From a virus, in IMG/VR virus record IMGVR_UViG_3300042888_001544, positions 1 to 39,334 of that record: a stretch of DNA of 39,334 bases; one strand, given 5' to 3'. A model generated the notes under the pieces. The model worked only from the letters and a program-made list of their open reading frames with translations. It was not told the DNA's origin and did no database searches. Position numbers and translations under genes: made by a program. Every line of letters starts with the position of its first letter. Position 1 is the first letter of the stretch. Positions 26,001-32,502 of this stretch are shown in pieces.

Positions 26001-26543
26001 GACATCGGCAAGAATGATGCAATAACACTCTCGGAAGATGGAAGAATGCCAGACATGCCAGGACGTGAGATAAGAGGAAAATCGGTTCAATGGGTAGACC
26101 TAGCAACCAAGTCCTTTGTATCCAGTGCTCCGTCATTTGACACCAAGTCACTCAAGTACACAAAACCAGAGTTGCGTGAAAGAATCAAGAACCGTATTAT
26201 GGCTGGTAGCAAAGGTGGAAACCCGGGTCAGTGGTCTGCCCGCAAAGCGCAACTGGTTGCTTTGGAGTATCGTAAAGCAGGCGGTGGCTACAAGGGCGGC
26301 CTGCGTAAGACTCAGCGTTCGCTCAATAAATGGACACGAGAGAAATGGACAACTTCAGATGGAAAACCAGCGATTCGCAAAGGCGGCACTCGCCGTTACC
26401 TTCCTTCTACTGCTTGGAGTCGCCTTACGCCGGCACAGAGAGCGGCGACTAATCGTAAGAAAATCATCGGAAGTCGGCAAGGCAATCAGTTTGTTGCAAA
26501 TACACGAAGTGCAGAGAATGCTTCGCGCAGAGCGAGAAACTGA
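20013..26543 (+). CDS. Giant multidomain protein: three zincin repeats, ADP-ribosyltransferase-like and DUF5872-like domains
   Basis: 2176 residues. Start is GTG 20013; ATG 20031 is an alternative and neither has a well-placed Shine-Dalgarno. The tag FDPNAYDGDGDGLVQ is at 55-69. Three homologous zincin repeats (about 70-385, 395-710 and 740-1165) each open with an EEVAERAIP-like helix and fGxPPv segment, hold HEWGH (H259, H567, H962) and end in a distal ExxxE helix (E348FFAE352; EAFAE; ELWAE), a likely third Zn ligand. Residues 1205-1454 look like an ART: LYRGLG (R1331), FPLSAFTPD (S1356), DWIEVP (E1407); the ExE motif is not canonical. A coiled coil follows 1600. HYGAAKLEGGELDP (1765 on) is unassigned. 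Residues about 2048-2176 match what I recall as DUF5872. G[FL][AS]S motifs at 389, 713, 1174, 1201, 1455 and 1597 mark domain borders. Likely a virion-delivered polyvalent protein. Confidence 0.85.
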   Translation: MFYNESMPFSYDIEPNDSSRLRRHMSRVKSDDAQRIEVKALGMNLGQLARGAQVFDPNAYDGDGDGLVQDSTPFERPAVLSNIASIARGLSSTTGGYGSYTPAGSWTVGLTNEEVAERAIPDNPAVFIGMLNAQGPMGSTDVYLLEALNDVIFDPEGVAKIRQSLIKTLDDRPALRSAFDRFGCPPIGLHPKGKPYKGQAHGHYAIFINEAAIDEGAVSRWLGKTPALAKLFNESMIAPKIKGVKRAFSGDNAEDTITHEWGHYLNYLVANIAPDAQLRELAAAMASDSWGYAQWRRTAFTALPKGAERLFSYFGEITSSENWNKKHELPDEDVPFIKSVYGTTSPVEFFAESVQAYFSPNPKDSELLNYEGTVIVEQMLGIRQVSRSGFSSQTSGLKSSTGNSMRGKTPQEIADIVVPKTKEEAIALADAHNALLVDPGGTPYTASEPNTLKLITPKGIDGMDFSPEAVSRMKEMIVEALSNNPNFYEAVQRFGMPPVMTTKPGERLDGSYAVAGVEGFPAITIDSTVREEALVNGFPNRMWEDEPFIKGTSQFLMDPTSDGMFVHEWGHYLNRLVMNVHPDEDMKDLARFWWLDTWDLDEYIPRISKLLRRFIKPDDRVSGRYSYAQRFGKAVKNNKSVNFTGYPHVKTQYGQSQPSEAFAEAVTAVLSSDIDEKDMVSPELRKDVLDILGFSPSAKEVDRAGSSEGRSAGFASKTVTRGLGVRLITKSDPFTPLNGPDWLKDATDEEIAEAVVPTNMDDSIALTVMNTAYGADPANFPTEATVIAELAERLLFKAECTDSTGALIRDANGNAAFVFDVPIDFTPAGRQKAKDMLRRMMAESPEFAWMIRRFGCPPVLIMDEQKLTDLRNQVQALRDSGMDIQLPPHLDSDSIGGFSIATLGITLRTKPGRDDLPMGFNRGIAARRRTGRKITNPDGTIEDETEHWMNNFGISLPDVGIHEWGHWFYSTVLGNKLLYKTYGIRGKMGDRQSRLSYLFPGVPTADVEKMTKEFLDAFDAEGFIPFNTMSEMHIDSIAKAAYRSIGNNLRNRPLPEQLAAAQRFTDLVQDYLNNVVNSSRGWSPSRAQEFADQIALEFPYLVNDMPPLIAGTYATATRQELWAEAVLLFSSPDSKLKAKYLTPEIEAFIAYAFGLKPDRDPNTPYQKPWASRSGFSSSSRVRRLHAAEDSIPDRVSDKDDGLASRTTGASTAKMSREASSTSRFTVGDYDFDITDEDLSTYDWDTAYDQWTTWSGNWRMRHLSSAMMGIEQQPTKGGEESLSTVHEIMRSGELSNAPDHVKESVRESLINTHKTMEKISMGETISDRPLYRGLGSVPDDSEILMAEQGETITFPLSAFTPDRSLATTFADMNAESDKKVILQLRDGAHVASSDYTTQIRDLESDWIEVPIESVTQGEFTVVSKSEKDGYTVVELSHVNTFDPLAGRMIPTNAREGFASSSMRPERRVSDSAIRTLTDNMDFLRDNPPIGKGGKDLDDQWAQKTIEKLRSGEISQEDAFDLMNVVIEILNNGFNEDPSQKENPDGKLLAYQKLSKRLRRLAVGAMDKDDMEDFRREQGIGPTAITEPKPGPYPGGRFGFSSTTARENLSTRTDQRISDIDTQVAELESVNARLTRAISELEATGNWEGVKHDVFITEGNDPKTYSKEQLESNGWSEIVVQDSRNAISARQRKIDVLKKDRDSLEDDKKRLTGDYPETTVLIEELLLDEANVEKVKARALEVSSMSENQRMERFTDPNDPNAIYVVHYGAAKLEGGELDPARSRGQVGQAIMGNTRQINDETARYMVGKRDDAKRDISILEDMKRQIDSDGVVDFDAIRKADLKDPQRVGRARMLLGLNRSDPESSTITPEARQIANIDGAIGDKNIVLSRLDKVADKLVADDYQYSSTYRASSLQDLFGSYGGRYAEGDDTKRSSNTGIHIFKVRIGDDATEENNVGETHLVGKHTPIASLVVDSNASSDNPGREIWKGWLDLVIQQDIGKNDAITLSEDGRMPDMPGREIRGKSVQWVDLATKSFVSSAPSFDTKSLKYTKPELRERIKNRIMAGSKGGNPGQWSARKAQLVALEYRKAGGGYKGGLRKTQRSLNKWTREKWTTSDGKPAIRKGGTRRYLPSTAWSRLTPAQRAATNRKKIIGSRQGNQFVANTRSAENASRRARN

Positions 26544-26577
26544 CGTTATCCCCAGCAGGAACGAGTTCCGATAGTCT

Positions 26578-26736
26578 TCACCACTTACCTAGTGGGCAAG
26601 CCTCGCCTACAAAACGCACCTTCATAAGTAGTGGGCAACCACAAACCTTGCAGGTCTTCTTCCACTTCTTCATGTGTGGACATTCTTTACAGACTGCGTA
26701 TCTACGAGCAGCGATTGACGCTGATACTTCTTCCAT
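26578..26736 (-). CDS. Mini zinc-binding protein
   Basis: 52 residues, MEEVSASIAARRYAVCKECP onward. Cys pairs CKEC and CKVCGC, plus a late C in EACPLGKW, suggest one treble-clef or ribbon Zn site. Small proteins ending in CPLGKW recur in phages (DUF6171-like, from memory). The ATG overlaps the upstream stop (TAATG on the minus strand), which supports the gene as last in the operon. Confidence 0.75.
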   Translation of the reverse strand: MEEVSASIAARRYAVCKECPHMKKWKKTCKVCGCPLLMKVRFVGEACPLGKW

Positions 26737-27056
26737 TAGCGCATTCTACGCTGACATTTAAGGCAGAACTCCGACCATGGGTAGTACCTGCGCATGTTTA
26801 TGGGGTGAGAACAGTCAATAATTTCAGTGACCTTATCGTTCACCGTGTCTCTAATCATCTGAGACATGGTAACCCCAATCTTCTCCGAGGCTTCCTTCCA
26901 ACGTTCTCTGTCTTTGTTCGTCAAACGAACAAGAATATTCTTGTCGGCAGGACCATCTTCTGGCGAAACCTCGGTAGAAATGGATTTATCTCCATGAGCC
27001 TCACGGTCAATAGCCGAAACTAAATTACTAATCTCTTGGTCTTTTTCACTCATCAA
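26736..27056 (-). CDS. Ribbon-helix-helix-like protein with C-terminal Cys/His motif
   Basis: 106 residues; the second Met (27053) is an equally good start. Residues 40-84 read as Arc/MetJ-type RHH: strand ILVRLT, helix KDRERWKEASEKIG, turn VTMSQMIRDTVNDKV. The C-terminal CSHP...EFCLKC may bind zinc. Likely a DNA-binding regulator of this operon. It overlaps the upstream gene by 11 bases. Confidence 0.7.
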   Translation of the reverse strand: MMSEKDQEISNLVSAIDREAHGDKSISTEVSPEDGPADKNILVRLTNKDRERWKEASEKIGVTMSQMIRDTVNDKVTEIIDCSHPINMRRYYPWSEFCLKCQRRMR

Positions 27057-27648
27057 CTATCTCTGCGTCCTGTATTGGTGCTTGCCCGAGGATACCAGCA
27101 ACCATGTCCGGTGGAAGCACACCCGACATGCCCATGATTTCCAACAGTTTACGAGCCTCTGTCTCTGGGTCAAAGGCGTCAATAGCCGCAGGACGTCCTG
27201 ATTCACCAGCAAGAGTGGCCTTCACCGACTCCGAGCCCCGTACATCCATCTGAACGTTGATATTGGTGGCTTCCATACCTAGAAGTTTTGTTCTTCTGTC
27301 CATGATTGAGAGAACTTGTTGTATGGCTTTGAGGTCTGGCTCTACTGCCACCTCGGTACCGTCATCCATCTTCACCTTTCGGTGCTGAGTCAGTGGCCAG
27401 ATTGCCGCTTGGAGGTTGTCCAGACGCTCTAGTTCCATCCGTAGCACCTCCGGGTATGCCATGAGTGCTTCTCTGTTCAGTTTCTCCAACTGGCGCTGTA
27501 CAGCCCTGTGTACGGAAGCAGACGTCAGGTCAAATCTTCTGGCAATCTCAGATACTGCGACGCCAGCCTGTCTCATCTTGAAGATACGTAAGTCTCGCTC
27601 TGCGATGAACTCTTTAGTCATCACTTTATTATTGCGTTCTTGACTCAT
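27046..27648 (-). CDS. Terminase-small-subunit-like HTH protein
   Basis: 200 residues. N-terminal HTH at about 17-50: FKMRQAGVAVSEIARRFDLTSASVHRAV. A helical dimerisation-type region follows, with LRMELERLDNLQAAIWPL and LKAIQQVLSIMDRRTKLLGM, the pattern seen in many phage small terminase subunits. The C-terminal 60 residues are acidic and flexible. The large terminase is not in this window and the gene sits with replication genes, so a replication regulator is a fair alternative. It overlaps the primase gene by 4 bases. Confidence 0.6.
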   Translation of the reverse strand: MSQERNNKVMTKEFIAERDLRIFKMRQAGVAVSEIARRFDLTSASVHRAVQRQLEKLNREALMAYPEVLRMELERLDNLQAAIWPLTQHRKVKMDDGTEVAVEPDLKAIQQVLSIMDRRTKLLGMEATNINVQMDVRGSESVKATLAGESGRPAAIDAFDPETEARKLLEIMGMSGVLPPDMVAGILGQAPIQDAEIVDE

Positions 27649-29375
27649 TTGTTTACCTTAGCGTACTCCACTACTTCAAACGGGAAAAGCCTACCCCTCT
27701 TAATCTTGGTAGGCCATGGCCTGTCGTCACGAGCACCTCGGAAATGCTTGACATCATAAGTGTACGCCATGCCAGACGAAATGTCAGGAGTTAAGGCAAT
27801 ACCAAACTCTGGCCAGCGAGACCATACCGCAGAACCAAATGGACGCAACTGACGATTAGTCATGCTTTCACCTAGAGGAGCATGGTGTTCCAACCAAAGA
27901 GCACACTGATAAGAGTCTCTGATGTAGTCAAGGTACTTAGCAACCTCTACCGCTACTGCTTCTGCCGTGCGACCACCTGGGTCTACGAAAGCCTTGTAAA
28001 GAGGACCCATAATAAGCAACTCGGGTTTGGTGTCCTCAATGGCACGTTCCAACACTTCTCTATCTTCAGGTTTCATCAAGTCAAAACCTGATGGCTTGAC
28101 GAGTAGTTCTGCTGTCGGAGACTTTGTGTATCCACGAGCAAAAGCAGCATTGTAGATTTCACGAGAGGTACGTCTGATGATGCGCTCTGGGTTCTCCAAG
28201 TCAACAGTTAACGTGCGTACTTGTCGCATCCGCTGATAAGTGAACGGGTGTACGCCGCAACCTGAAAGTATCGCAACCTGTCTAGCAAGCATTGTCTTAC
28301 CAACGCCTTCGGCAGCAACAACAATAACTCGTTCTGTGCGCTCAATCAAATCGTCAATGACCCAATCGTAAGTGTCATCACTGCTCTCGGAAACAAACTC
28401 ACTCCACGATACCAGTCTACCAAAATCTCTCGGCTTCTCTCTGCCTGCTGACATTGCGATGCCTTGCGCTTTTATTAGTAACTGATGCGGCGACAAGTCG
28501 TTACGAAGAAGTAGTTGTTCCAGTTTGCTCTTCGCCTCAACAAAGACGTCAGGGTCAGGCACTGCTTCAACAACTGTCGCAGTTGCAACAACCGGGGCAC
28601 TTGGTGCCGGTGTGTCTTCGTCAACTATTAGAAGTTCATCTATGTCTCCACCAATAGACAAGAAGTCAGTTATGTCTTTTTGCTTTGGTGTGTGCCAAAC
28701 ACGTGCTTCACAACCAGCCTTCAATAACTCACTGCATACAGTCTTTGCATGCGCCATTCCTGGCTCGTCGTTGTCTGCGATAATCTCAACTTCTGCACCA
28801 GCAAGAGCCGACGTATGTATTGGCAACCACTTACCAGCGCCACCTGGCATTGTTGTTGCAATAATTCCTAAGTCCATGAGAGTGTCGGCGTCTTTTTCGC
28901 CCTCAACAACCCAAATAGGGAACCCATCTTTTACAGCATTCATTACTGCTGGAAGATTGTAAAGAACCTTTGGTGTATCACCGAGGGAGTAGTCCCAGCC
29001 ACCACGACCGTCTGGCTTGCGTTGTCGGAATGTTTTCTTTCCAGCACTATCTACATAACGAAGTTTCTGAAACAGAAGTTCTCCGTCTTTATCAGTGTAG
29101 TTGTAAGTCTTGATGAGTTCAAGTTTTTCTTTAGTTCGTTTTTGTGGAGGAAATAAAGATGCTTGTGTCAAACCGATTGATTCACAAATCTCCTTACTGC
29201 TGCAGGGTGAGCCCCGATGACAAGAAACCAGAATGTTCCCAGTGTTTGCATCTTCAGAGATTGAAAGGGACGGGTTGTCGTCATCGTTACGACAAGGACA
29301 CCGTGCTTCCCAACCATTGGAAGTTTCACTAACTCCCTTTAGGCGAGCAAGAAACTCGTCTGTATGTGAAGCCAT
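27645..29375 (-). CDS. DNA primase-helicase: zinc-Toprim-RecA-like ATPase
   Basis: 576 residues. Residues 20-65 are a primase-type zinc region (RCPCRNDDDNPSLSI, VSCHRGSPC). The Toprim domain has VVEGEKDADTL (E158, E160) and, near residue 200, IIADNDEPG. After a Pro/Ala/Val-rich linker (about 265-285), the RecA-like domain has Walker A EGVGKT (K360) and TLTVDLENPE, and LLIMGPLYKA gives a Walker B-like strand. This is the RepA/AAA_25 architecture of many actinophage and plasmid replication proteins. It would prime and unwind DNA at the fork. Start TAATG-overlaps the WhiB stop, so WhiB and primase are coupled. Confidence 0.9.
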   Translation of the reverse strand: MASHTDEFLARLKGVSETSNGWEARCPCRNDDDNPSLSISEDANTGNILVSCHRGSPCSSKEICESIGLTQASLFPPQKRTKEKLELIKTYNYTDKDGELLFQKLRYVDSAGKKTFRQRKPDGRGGWDYSLGDTPKVLYNLPAVMNAVKDGFPIWVVEGEKDADTLMDLGIIATTMPGGAGKWLPIHTSALAGAEVEIIADNDEPGMAHAKTVCSELLKAGCEARVWHTPKQKDITDFLSIGGDIDELLIVDEDTPAPSAPVVATATVVEAVPDPDVFVEAKSKLEQLLLRNDLSPHQLLIKAQGIAMSAGREKPRDFGRLVSWSEFVSESSDDTYDWVIDDLIERTERVIVVAAEGVGKTMLARQVAILSGCGVHPFTYQRMRQVRTLTVDLENPERIIRRTSREIYNAAFARGYTKSPTAELLVKPSGFDLMKPEDREVLERAIEDTKPELLIMGPLYKAFVDPGGRTAEAVAVEVAKYLDYIRDSYQCALWLEHHAPLGESMTNRQLRPFGSAVWSRWPEFGIALTPDISSGMAYTYDVKHFRGARDDRPWPTKIKRGRLFPFEVVEYAKVNK

Positions 29376-29737
29376 TACTTCGCTGCTGCTCTTTCTAAGA
29401 ACTCTCCGCCGTTAGCATCACGAAGTCCTACGCCTCGGAATACTATGCGACCTTCACGTCCGAGTGTTACGTTCTTTGACCAACGCATCTCTGCACGCTG
29501 TTGCTCTTCGTATCCGCCCCAAATACCCCATGGTTCCCACTTAATTGAGTACTCCAAGCACTGTACTGAAATGGGGCAAGAAGAACATACTGCTTTTGCT
29601 TTTGCTGTGTTGACCCTAATTTCGTTTAGTTCTTCACGCTTGCCAGTTTTTTGTAGAGGGAACCACCACTCTGTTGGATAACCCTTGCAGTTACCATTAT
29701 CTGGTGAAAAACTACCCTGTTCCAAATCAACCTCCAT
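29375..29737 (-). CDS. WhiB-family Fe-S transcription factor
   Basis: 120 residues with the complete Wbl signature: C17, C51, C54 and C60 (C-CxxC-x5-C) to hold a [4Fe-4S] cluster, then GIWGGYEEQQR (71-81). The C-terminal basic segment LGREGRIVFRG would contact DNA. Wbl proteins bind region 4 of the host primary sigma factor and are restricted to Actinobacteria and their phages, so this is the best host marker in the window. Phage WhiB (for example TM4 WhiBTM4) can repress host whiB2. It overlaps both neighbours in the operon. Confidence 0.95.
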   Translation of the reverse strand: MEVDLEQGSFSPDNGNCKGYPTEWWFPLQKTGKREELNEIRVNTAKAKAVCSSCPISVQCLEYSIKWEPWGIWGGYEEQQRAEMRWSKNVTLGREGRIVFRGVGLRDANGGEFLERAAAK

Positions 29738-30152
29738 GCTGTTGCCCCGTTATTCTACGCACATCTCTTTCAGTAAGAAAAATTGTTGCGTAACGCATCC
29801 GAAGGTTACCTGCGTCATCCGTCATTACAACATCAACAGCATCAATTGGTATTCCAAAATGTGCAGACAACGATGCTTTCATCATTTGTGTTTCTGTTTC
29901 TATTGATGCAAGTTCGTCATCATCAATAAACGTGTTGCGAGGTTGTGCGATTGCTAAAGAAGCCATAGTGCTCTCTACTTTTTCTGCACGTAAACACCAC
30001 ACGCAAGCAAGTTTTGTTGCTGTCGTTGCTCTCGGCCGTTGTTCTATGTGACCACATGAAAGAACATGGTGATAAGTGACGGCACCCCAACCTCCAACTC
30101 GTCTTATTTCAACGACGTCTCTACGGGGCGCACGGCGGTGTTCTGTCGTCAT
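29727..30152 (-). CDS. Zn-ribbon-like hypothetical protein, first gene of the WhiB-primase operon
   Basis: 141 residues. The N-terminus is basic and has a split metal site: SCGH, then 16 residues later CVWC. The C-terminal half is a small alpha/beta domain (VDVVMTDDAGNLRMRYATIFLTERDV). No family was recognised. It overlaps WhiB by 11 bases and begins shortly after the terminator at 30171. Confidence 0.7.
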   Translation of the reverse strand: MTTEHRRAPRRDVVEIRRVGGWGAVTYHHVLSCGHIEQRPRATTATKLACVWCLRAEKVESTMASLAIAQPRNTFIDDDELASIETETQMMKASLSAHFGIPIDAVDVVMTDDAGNLRMRYATIFLTERDVRRITGQQHGG

Positions 30153-30170
30153 GAGTCATACAATAACAAA

Positions 30171-30196
30171 ACCCCACCCGAATAAACGGATGGGGC
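30171..30196 (-). terminator. Terminator of the SSB gene
   Basis: ACCCCACCCG (30171-30180) pairs with CGGATGGGGC (30187-30196) with one mismatch around AATAAA. The minus strand continues into TTTTGTTATT. Confidence 0.85.
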
Positions 30197-30236
30197 ATTG
30201 ATAAATCGTTATGCGCTCACGGGCGCACTTAAATGA

Positions 30237-30668
30237 TTAGAAAGGTTCGTCTGATGGGACTGTTTCTTTAGTTCGCTTAGGTGTTGGCTTTGCCGATGAA
30301 TCGTTTGACGAAGCACGACGACGCTCAATTGACTCAAGAGAGCCTGTACGGATGCCGATTTCCATCGCTTTGATTTCAATCGTTGAACGCTTTTGTCCAC
30401 TTTCCTTGTCGTCCCATGAACGCTGGTCCAGAGTGCCGACGATTACTACGCCTACGCCCTTTTCAAGTACGTTCACTGAGTTCTCTGCAAGGTATCCCCA
30501 AGCGACGATGTTAAAGAACGAAGTCTTTTCCACCTTCTCGCCGGAAGCGTCTACGTAGTTGTCATTCACAGCAACAGAAAACTTCAATTGAGCCTTCTGA
30601 TTTGTAGTGAACTTCAGTTCTGGGTCTGATGTGAGGTTTCCCACAATTGTTGTTGGTGTAATTGCCAT
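30237..30668 (-). CDS. ssb: Single-stranded DNA-binding protein
   Basis: 143 residues from ATG 30668, chosen for GGAGA 6-8 bases upstream; an upstream ATG at 30701 adds 11 residues. OB-fold hallmarks: TTIVGNLTSDPELKF at the N-terminus, FFNIVAWGYLAENSVNVLEKG, then VVIVGTLDQRSW. The C-terminus is a disordered linker ending SDEPF, an acidic tip of the kind that recruits host replication proteins. Works with the primase-helicase and the SNF2 protein at phage forks. The gene is transcribed alone, between a terminator and a divergent promoter region. Confidence 0.95.
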   Translation of the reverse strand: MAITPTTIVGNLTSDPELKFTTNQKAQLKFSVAVNDNYVDASGEKVEKTSFFNIVAWGYLAENSVNVLEKGVGVVIVGTLDQRSWDDKESGQKRSTIEIKAMEIGIRTGSLESIERRRASSNDSSAKPTPKRTKETVPSDEPF

Positions 30669-30705
30669 GTTGATTTCTCCAATGTTCGGGGGGTTGTCCA
30701 ACTGG

Positions 30706-30734
30706 TTGTAAGACTATCTTCTTATGTGTACACT
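30706..30734 (+). promoter_or_regulatory. Promoter with leaderless start
   Basis: -35 TTGTAA (30706-30711), 17-base spacer, -10 TACACT (30729-30734). ATG 30742 begins 7 bases after the -10, so the mRNA should start at or beside the start codon. It is divergent from ssb. Confidence 0.7.
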
Positions 30735-30741
30735 CGCAACC

Positions 30742-31017
30742 ATGAGTAAGAAAAATGAATTTGAAGTTCGCCTTGACGTTGTAAAGCACATGTCAAAAAT
30801 GCTTCTAGAGATGTCAGAAGTTGACTTTGAAGCAATGAGCCCCGAAGACGAGTTAATAATGTTGGAAGACTTTGAAGAAGTTGCTGGTCACTTACTTGAT
30901 TCCATCGGATTTAAGCCCTCAAATAGTGAAAATGGGGTTAATTTCACTGCAGAATTCAGCATTATTGACCCTGAAAAATATATTACGGATTTTTTAGATA
31001 AAAGCAGTGACTCCTGA
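30742..31017 (+). CDS. Small acidic protein, unknown function
   Basis: 91 residues from ATG 30742; an ATG at 30724 lies inside the promoter and is rejected. The protein is strongly acidic and helical (SEVDFEAMSPEDELIMLEDFEEVAGHLL), with no cysteine. Acidic phage proteins of this size often inhibit host nucleases or polymerases by DNA mimicry, but nothing specific supports that here. A CCCTT/AAGGG stem follows the stop. Confidence 0.65.
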   Translation: MSKKNEFEVRLDVVKHMSKMLLEMSEVDFEAMSPEDELIMLEDFEEVAGHLLDSIGFKPSNSENGVNFTAEFSIIDPEKYITDFLDKSSDS

Positions 31018-31029
31018 CCCTTGCTCCGT

Positions 31030-31113
31030 AAGGGTTTCCCAAGGTCAAAATATGAATCCTTTGCGTACCAAGGGTTTCCTAATGGTTGACTGTGTGACAA
31101 AAATTGGTAAAAT
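31030..31113 (+). promoter_or_regulatory. Direct repeats and promoter before the Rpf-like gene
   Basis: AAGGGTTTCC occurs at 31030-31039 and 31070-31079, 40 bases apart, about four helical turns. Next is a near-consensus promoter: TTGACT (31086-31091), 16-base spacer, TAAAAT (31108-31113). Repeats placed upstream of -35 suggest an activator site. Confidence 0.6.
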
Positions 31114-31119
31114 AGTTAT

Positions 31120-31200
31120 GTTCAGTTAAACACTGACGACGACATAGGCAAGCGCTTGTTATCTGCTTGTTGACCTATCCGCCGAACACTGGAGCACCCA
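31120..31200 (+). promoter_or_regulatory. Structured 5' leader of the Rpf-like gene
   Basis: The 80-base leader can form CAGT/ACTG near its start and ATAGG (31144-31148) with CCTAT (31174-31178). CAAGC (31149-31153) can pair with either of two GCTTG copies (31154 or 31165), giving alternative folds. GGAG precedes the TTG start. No known riboswitch was matched. Confidence 0.4.
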
Positions 31201-31956
31201 TTGACCAAGAAACACTTCCTATTGGCTTTTGCCATCCTCTTTGTTGTATTGATACCCACTGTGGTATTTGCTCAAAGTTCACTACAAGAATTTCCAAACG
31301 GAAACGTTCCAGTAGTGATTGAGGAGGTGACGTCAAAAAACAGTGTATTAATCAGGTCAACTCTCACAAAAACAAAAAAACCAAAAGCAACTACAAAGTT
31401 CTGGGAAGAAGTTGCAGTGTGTGAGACAAATAGCAACTGGCAAGATGGTGGCAAGTGGTCTGGTGGTCTTGGCATCTATCAAGGAACTTGGGAAAACTGG
31501 GGCGGGGACGAGTTTGCCCCTACTCCACCAAAAGCAACCAAAGAAGAACAAATCATTGTTGCCAATAGAGTCTCTACTCAGGGTTACAAAACAATCCGTC
31601 ATCGTGACCCTAAATGGGCAAAGATACACGGCGTTCCCGTCTCTTACGTATGGGAAAAGGAAGCAGTTGGCTTCGGTGGCTGGGGTTGCTACAAATCAAA
31701 GTCAACAGGCAAGTACAGAATGGCTAAGCCTCGCCTTTACTACCACGACAAACCACACTTAGTTCCTCTTGCGCAGTTCTATTTCAACGAGCGAGGCATG
31801 ATTGTTAAAGACTTGCAAACGTTTCTTCGTGTCACGGTGGACGGCCACTACGGGGCTAAGACCAGAGAGGCCCACGTTAGATGGCTAAAACTTAAAGGTC
31901 ACTCCACCGAAGGGGTACCAACAACTCCTTCAAACAGAGTGGTAATTACTCAATAA
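31201..31956 (+). CDS. Secreted Rpf-like transglycosylase with peptidoglycan-binding domain
   Basis: 251 residues from a TTG start with GGAG 6 bases upstream. Signal peptide: KK, then a hydrophobic core, cleavage likely after VVFA (residue 24). Residues 66-160 are Rpf/lysozyme-like: WEEVAVCETNSNW (catalytic E75 after C74), GGLGIYQGTW, EEQIIVANRVSTQGY, then GWGCYK, whose Cys likely pairs with C74. The C-terminal 50 residues form a peptidoglycan-binding domain (IVKDLQTFLRVTVDGHYGAKT). Resuscitation-promoting factors cleave glycan strands and wake dormant actinobacteria. Here the enzyme may act as an exported lysin or alter host growth state. Regulation looks elaborate, with direct repeats, a strong promoter and a structured leader. 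Confidence 0.87.
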   Translation: MTKKHFLLAFAILFVVLIPTVVFAQSSLQEFPNGNVPVVIEEVTSKNSVLIRSTLTKTKKPKATTKFWEEVAVCETNSNWQDGGKWSGGLGIYQGTWENWGGDEFAPTPPKATKEEQIIVANRVSTQGYKTIRHRDPKWAKIHGVPVSYVWEKEAVGFGGWGCYKSKSTGKYRMAKPRLYYHDKPHLVPLAQFYFNERGMIVKDLQTFLRVTVDGHYGAKTREAHVRWLKLKGHSTEGVPTTPSNRVVITQ

Positions 31957-31974
31957 AACTGATACATTCGGTTT

Positions 31975-32316
31975 ATGTACTCATCACCATTTGAAGACCC
32001 AACGTTCAGAGTCCCGGACCTAACAGTTGGAGAAGTTGAACTCCTTCTTAGGGACAACGCGGAAACAATCAAACTGCTTCTCGGCGTAGTGCGTGAATGG
32101 TTTATTCCGATGATGCAGAACTACTCGGAAGAGATATGGTGTGCTGGCTGGCTTCAAGACCTTGAAGTGCGACTTCCTCAAATGGTTCCTTCAGTGGCCA
32201 TCGCCGCGGGACTACTGGGAGAAATTCCTTTCTGGGACGATTCGGTAAAGTTGGAAGACTTTGATGACGACCCAATCCGTTGGAAAAAATACGATGTCAC
32301 GCAAATCGCTGATTGA
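31975..32316 (+). CDS. Hypothetical acidic protein
   Basis: 113 residues, 18 bases after the Rpf-like gene. It is acidic and Trp-rich, with a predicted helical middle (ETIKLLLGVVREWFIPMMQNY) that is hydrophobic but not a clear membrane segment. Function not recognised. It overlaps the next gene by 23 bases. Confidence 0.65.
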   Translation: MYSSPFEDPTFRVPDLTVGEVELLLRDNAETIKLLLGVVREWFIPMMQNYSEEIWCAGWLQDLEVRLPQMVPSVAIAAGLLGEIPFWDDSVKLEDFDDDPIRWKKYDVTQIAD

Positions 32317-32470
32317 CCAATACGGTGCCGAAGTAATACTTCGTTGCAAATGCGGAAATACTCCCTCGCACATGATGGACCTCAAAGCCCCGAGATGCCC
32401 GGTTTGTCGTGAGACTACGGAGATTCTTTTTGGTGAGAACTGGGAATCAATAAAAGACAAATACAGATAA
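32294..32470 (+). CDS. Small zinc-ribbon protein
   Basis: 58 residues from ATG 32294, with GGAAAA upstream; an earlier in-frame ATG (32261) is less likely. CKCG and CPVC, 20 residues apart, form a classic zinc ribbon; a basic N-terminus and acidic C-terminus flank it. Likely binds nucleic acid or protein. Last gene of the Rpf-like operon. Confidence 0.7.
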   Translation: MSRKSLIDQYGAEVILRCKCGNTPSHMMDLKAPRCPVCRETTEILFGENWESIKDKYR

Positions 32471-32473
32471 AAG

Positions 32474-32502
32474 TTGTAACTACAACCTCTTATAGGTATA
32501 AT
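32474..32502 (+). promoter_or_regulatory. Consensus-like promoter pointing into a minus-strand gene
   Basis: TTGTAA (32474-32479), 17-base spacer, TATAAT (32497-32502). The transcript would be antisense to 32502-32822. A 17-codon frame (ATG 32517) lies just downstream. The -35 is part of a GTTGTAACTACAAC hairpin. Confidence 0.55.

Noticed and set aside
31120-31200. c-di-AMP (ydaO-type) riboswitch before the Rpf-like gene
   Set aside because: The leader of about 80 bases is too short and I cannot match the conserved core; only a structured leader is claimed.
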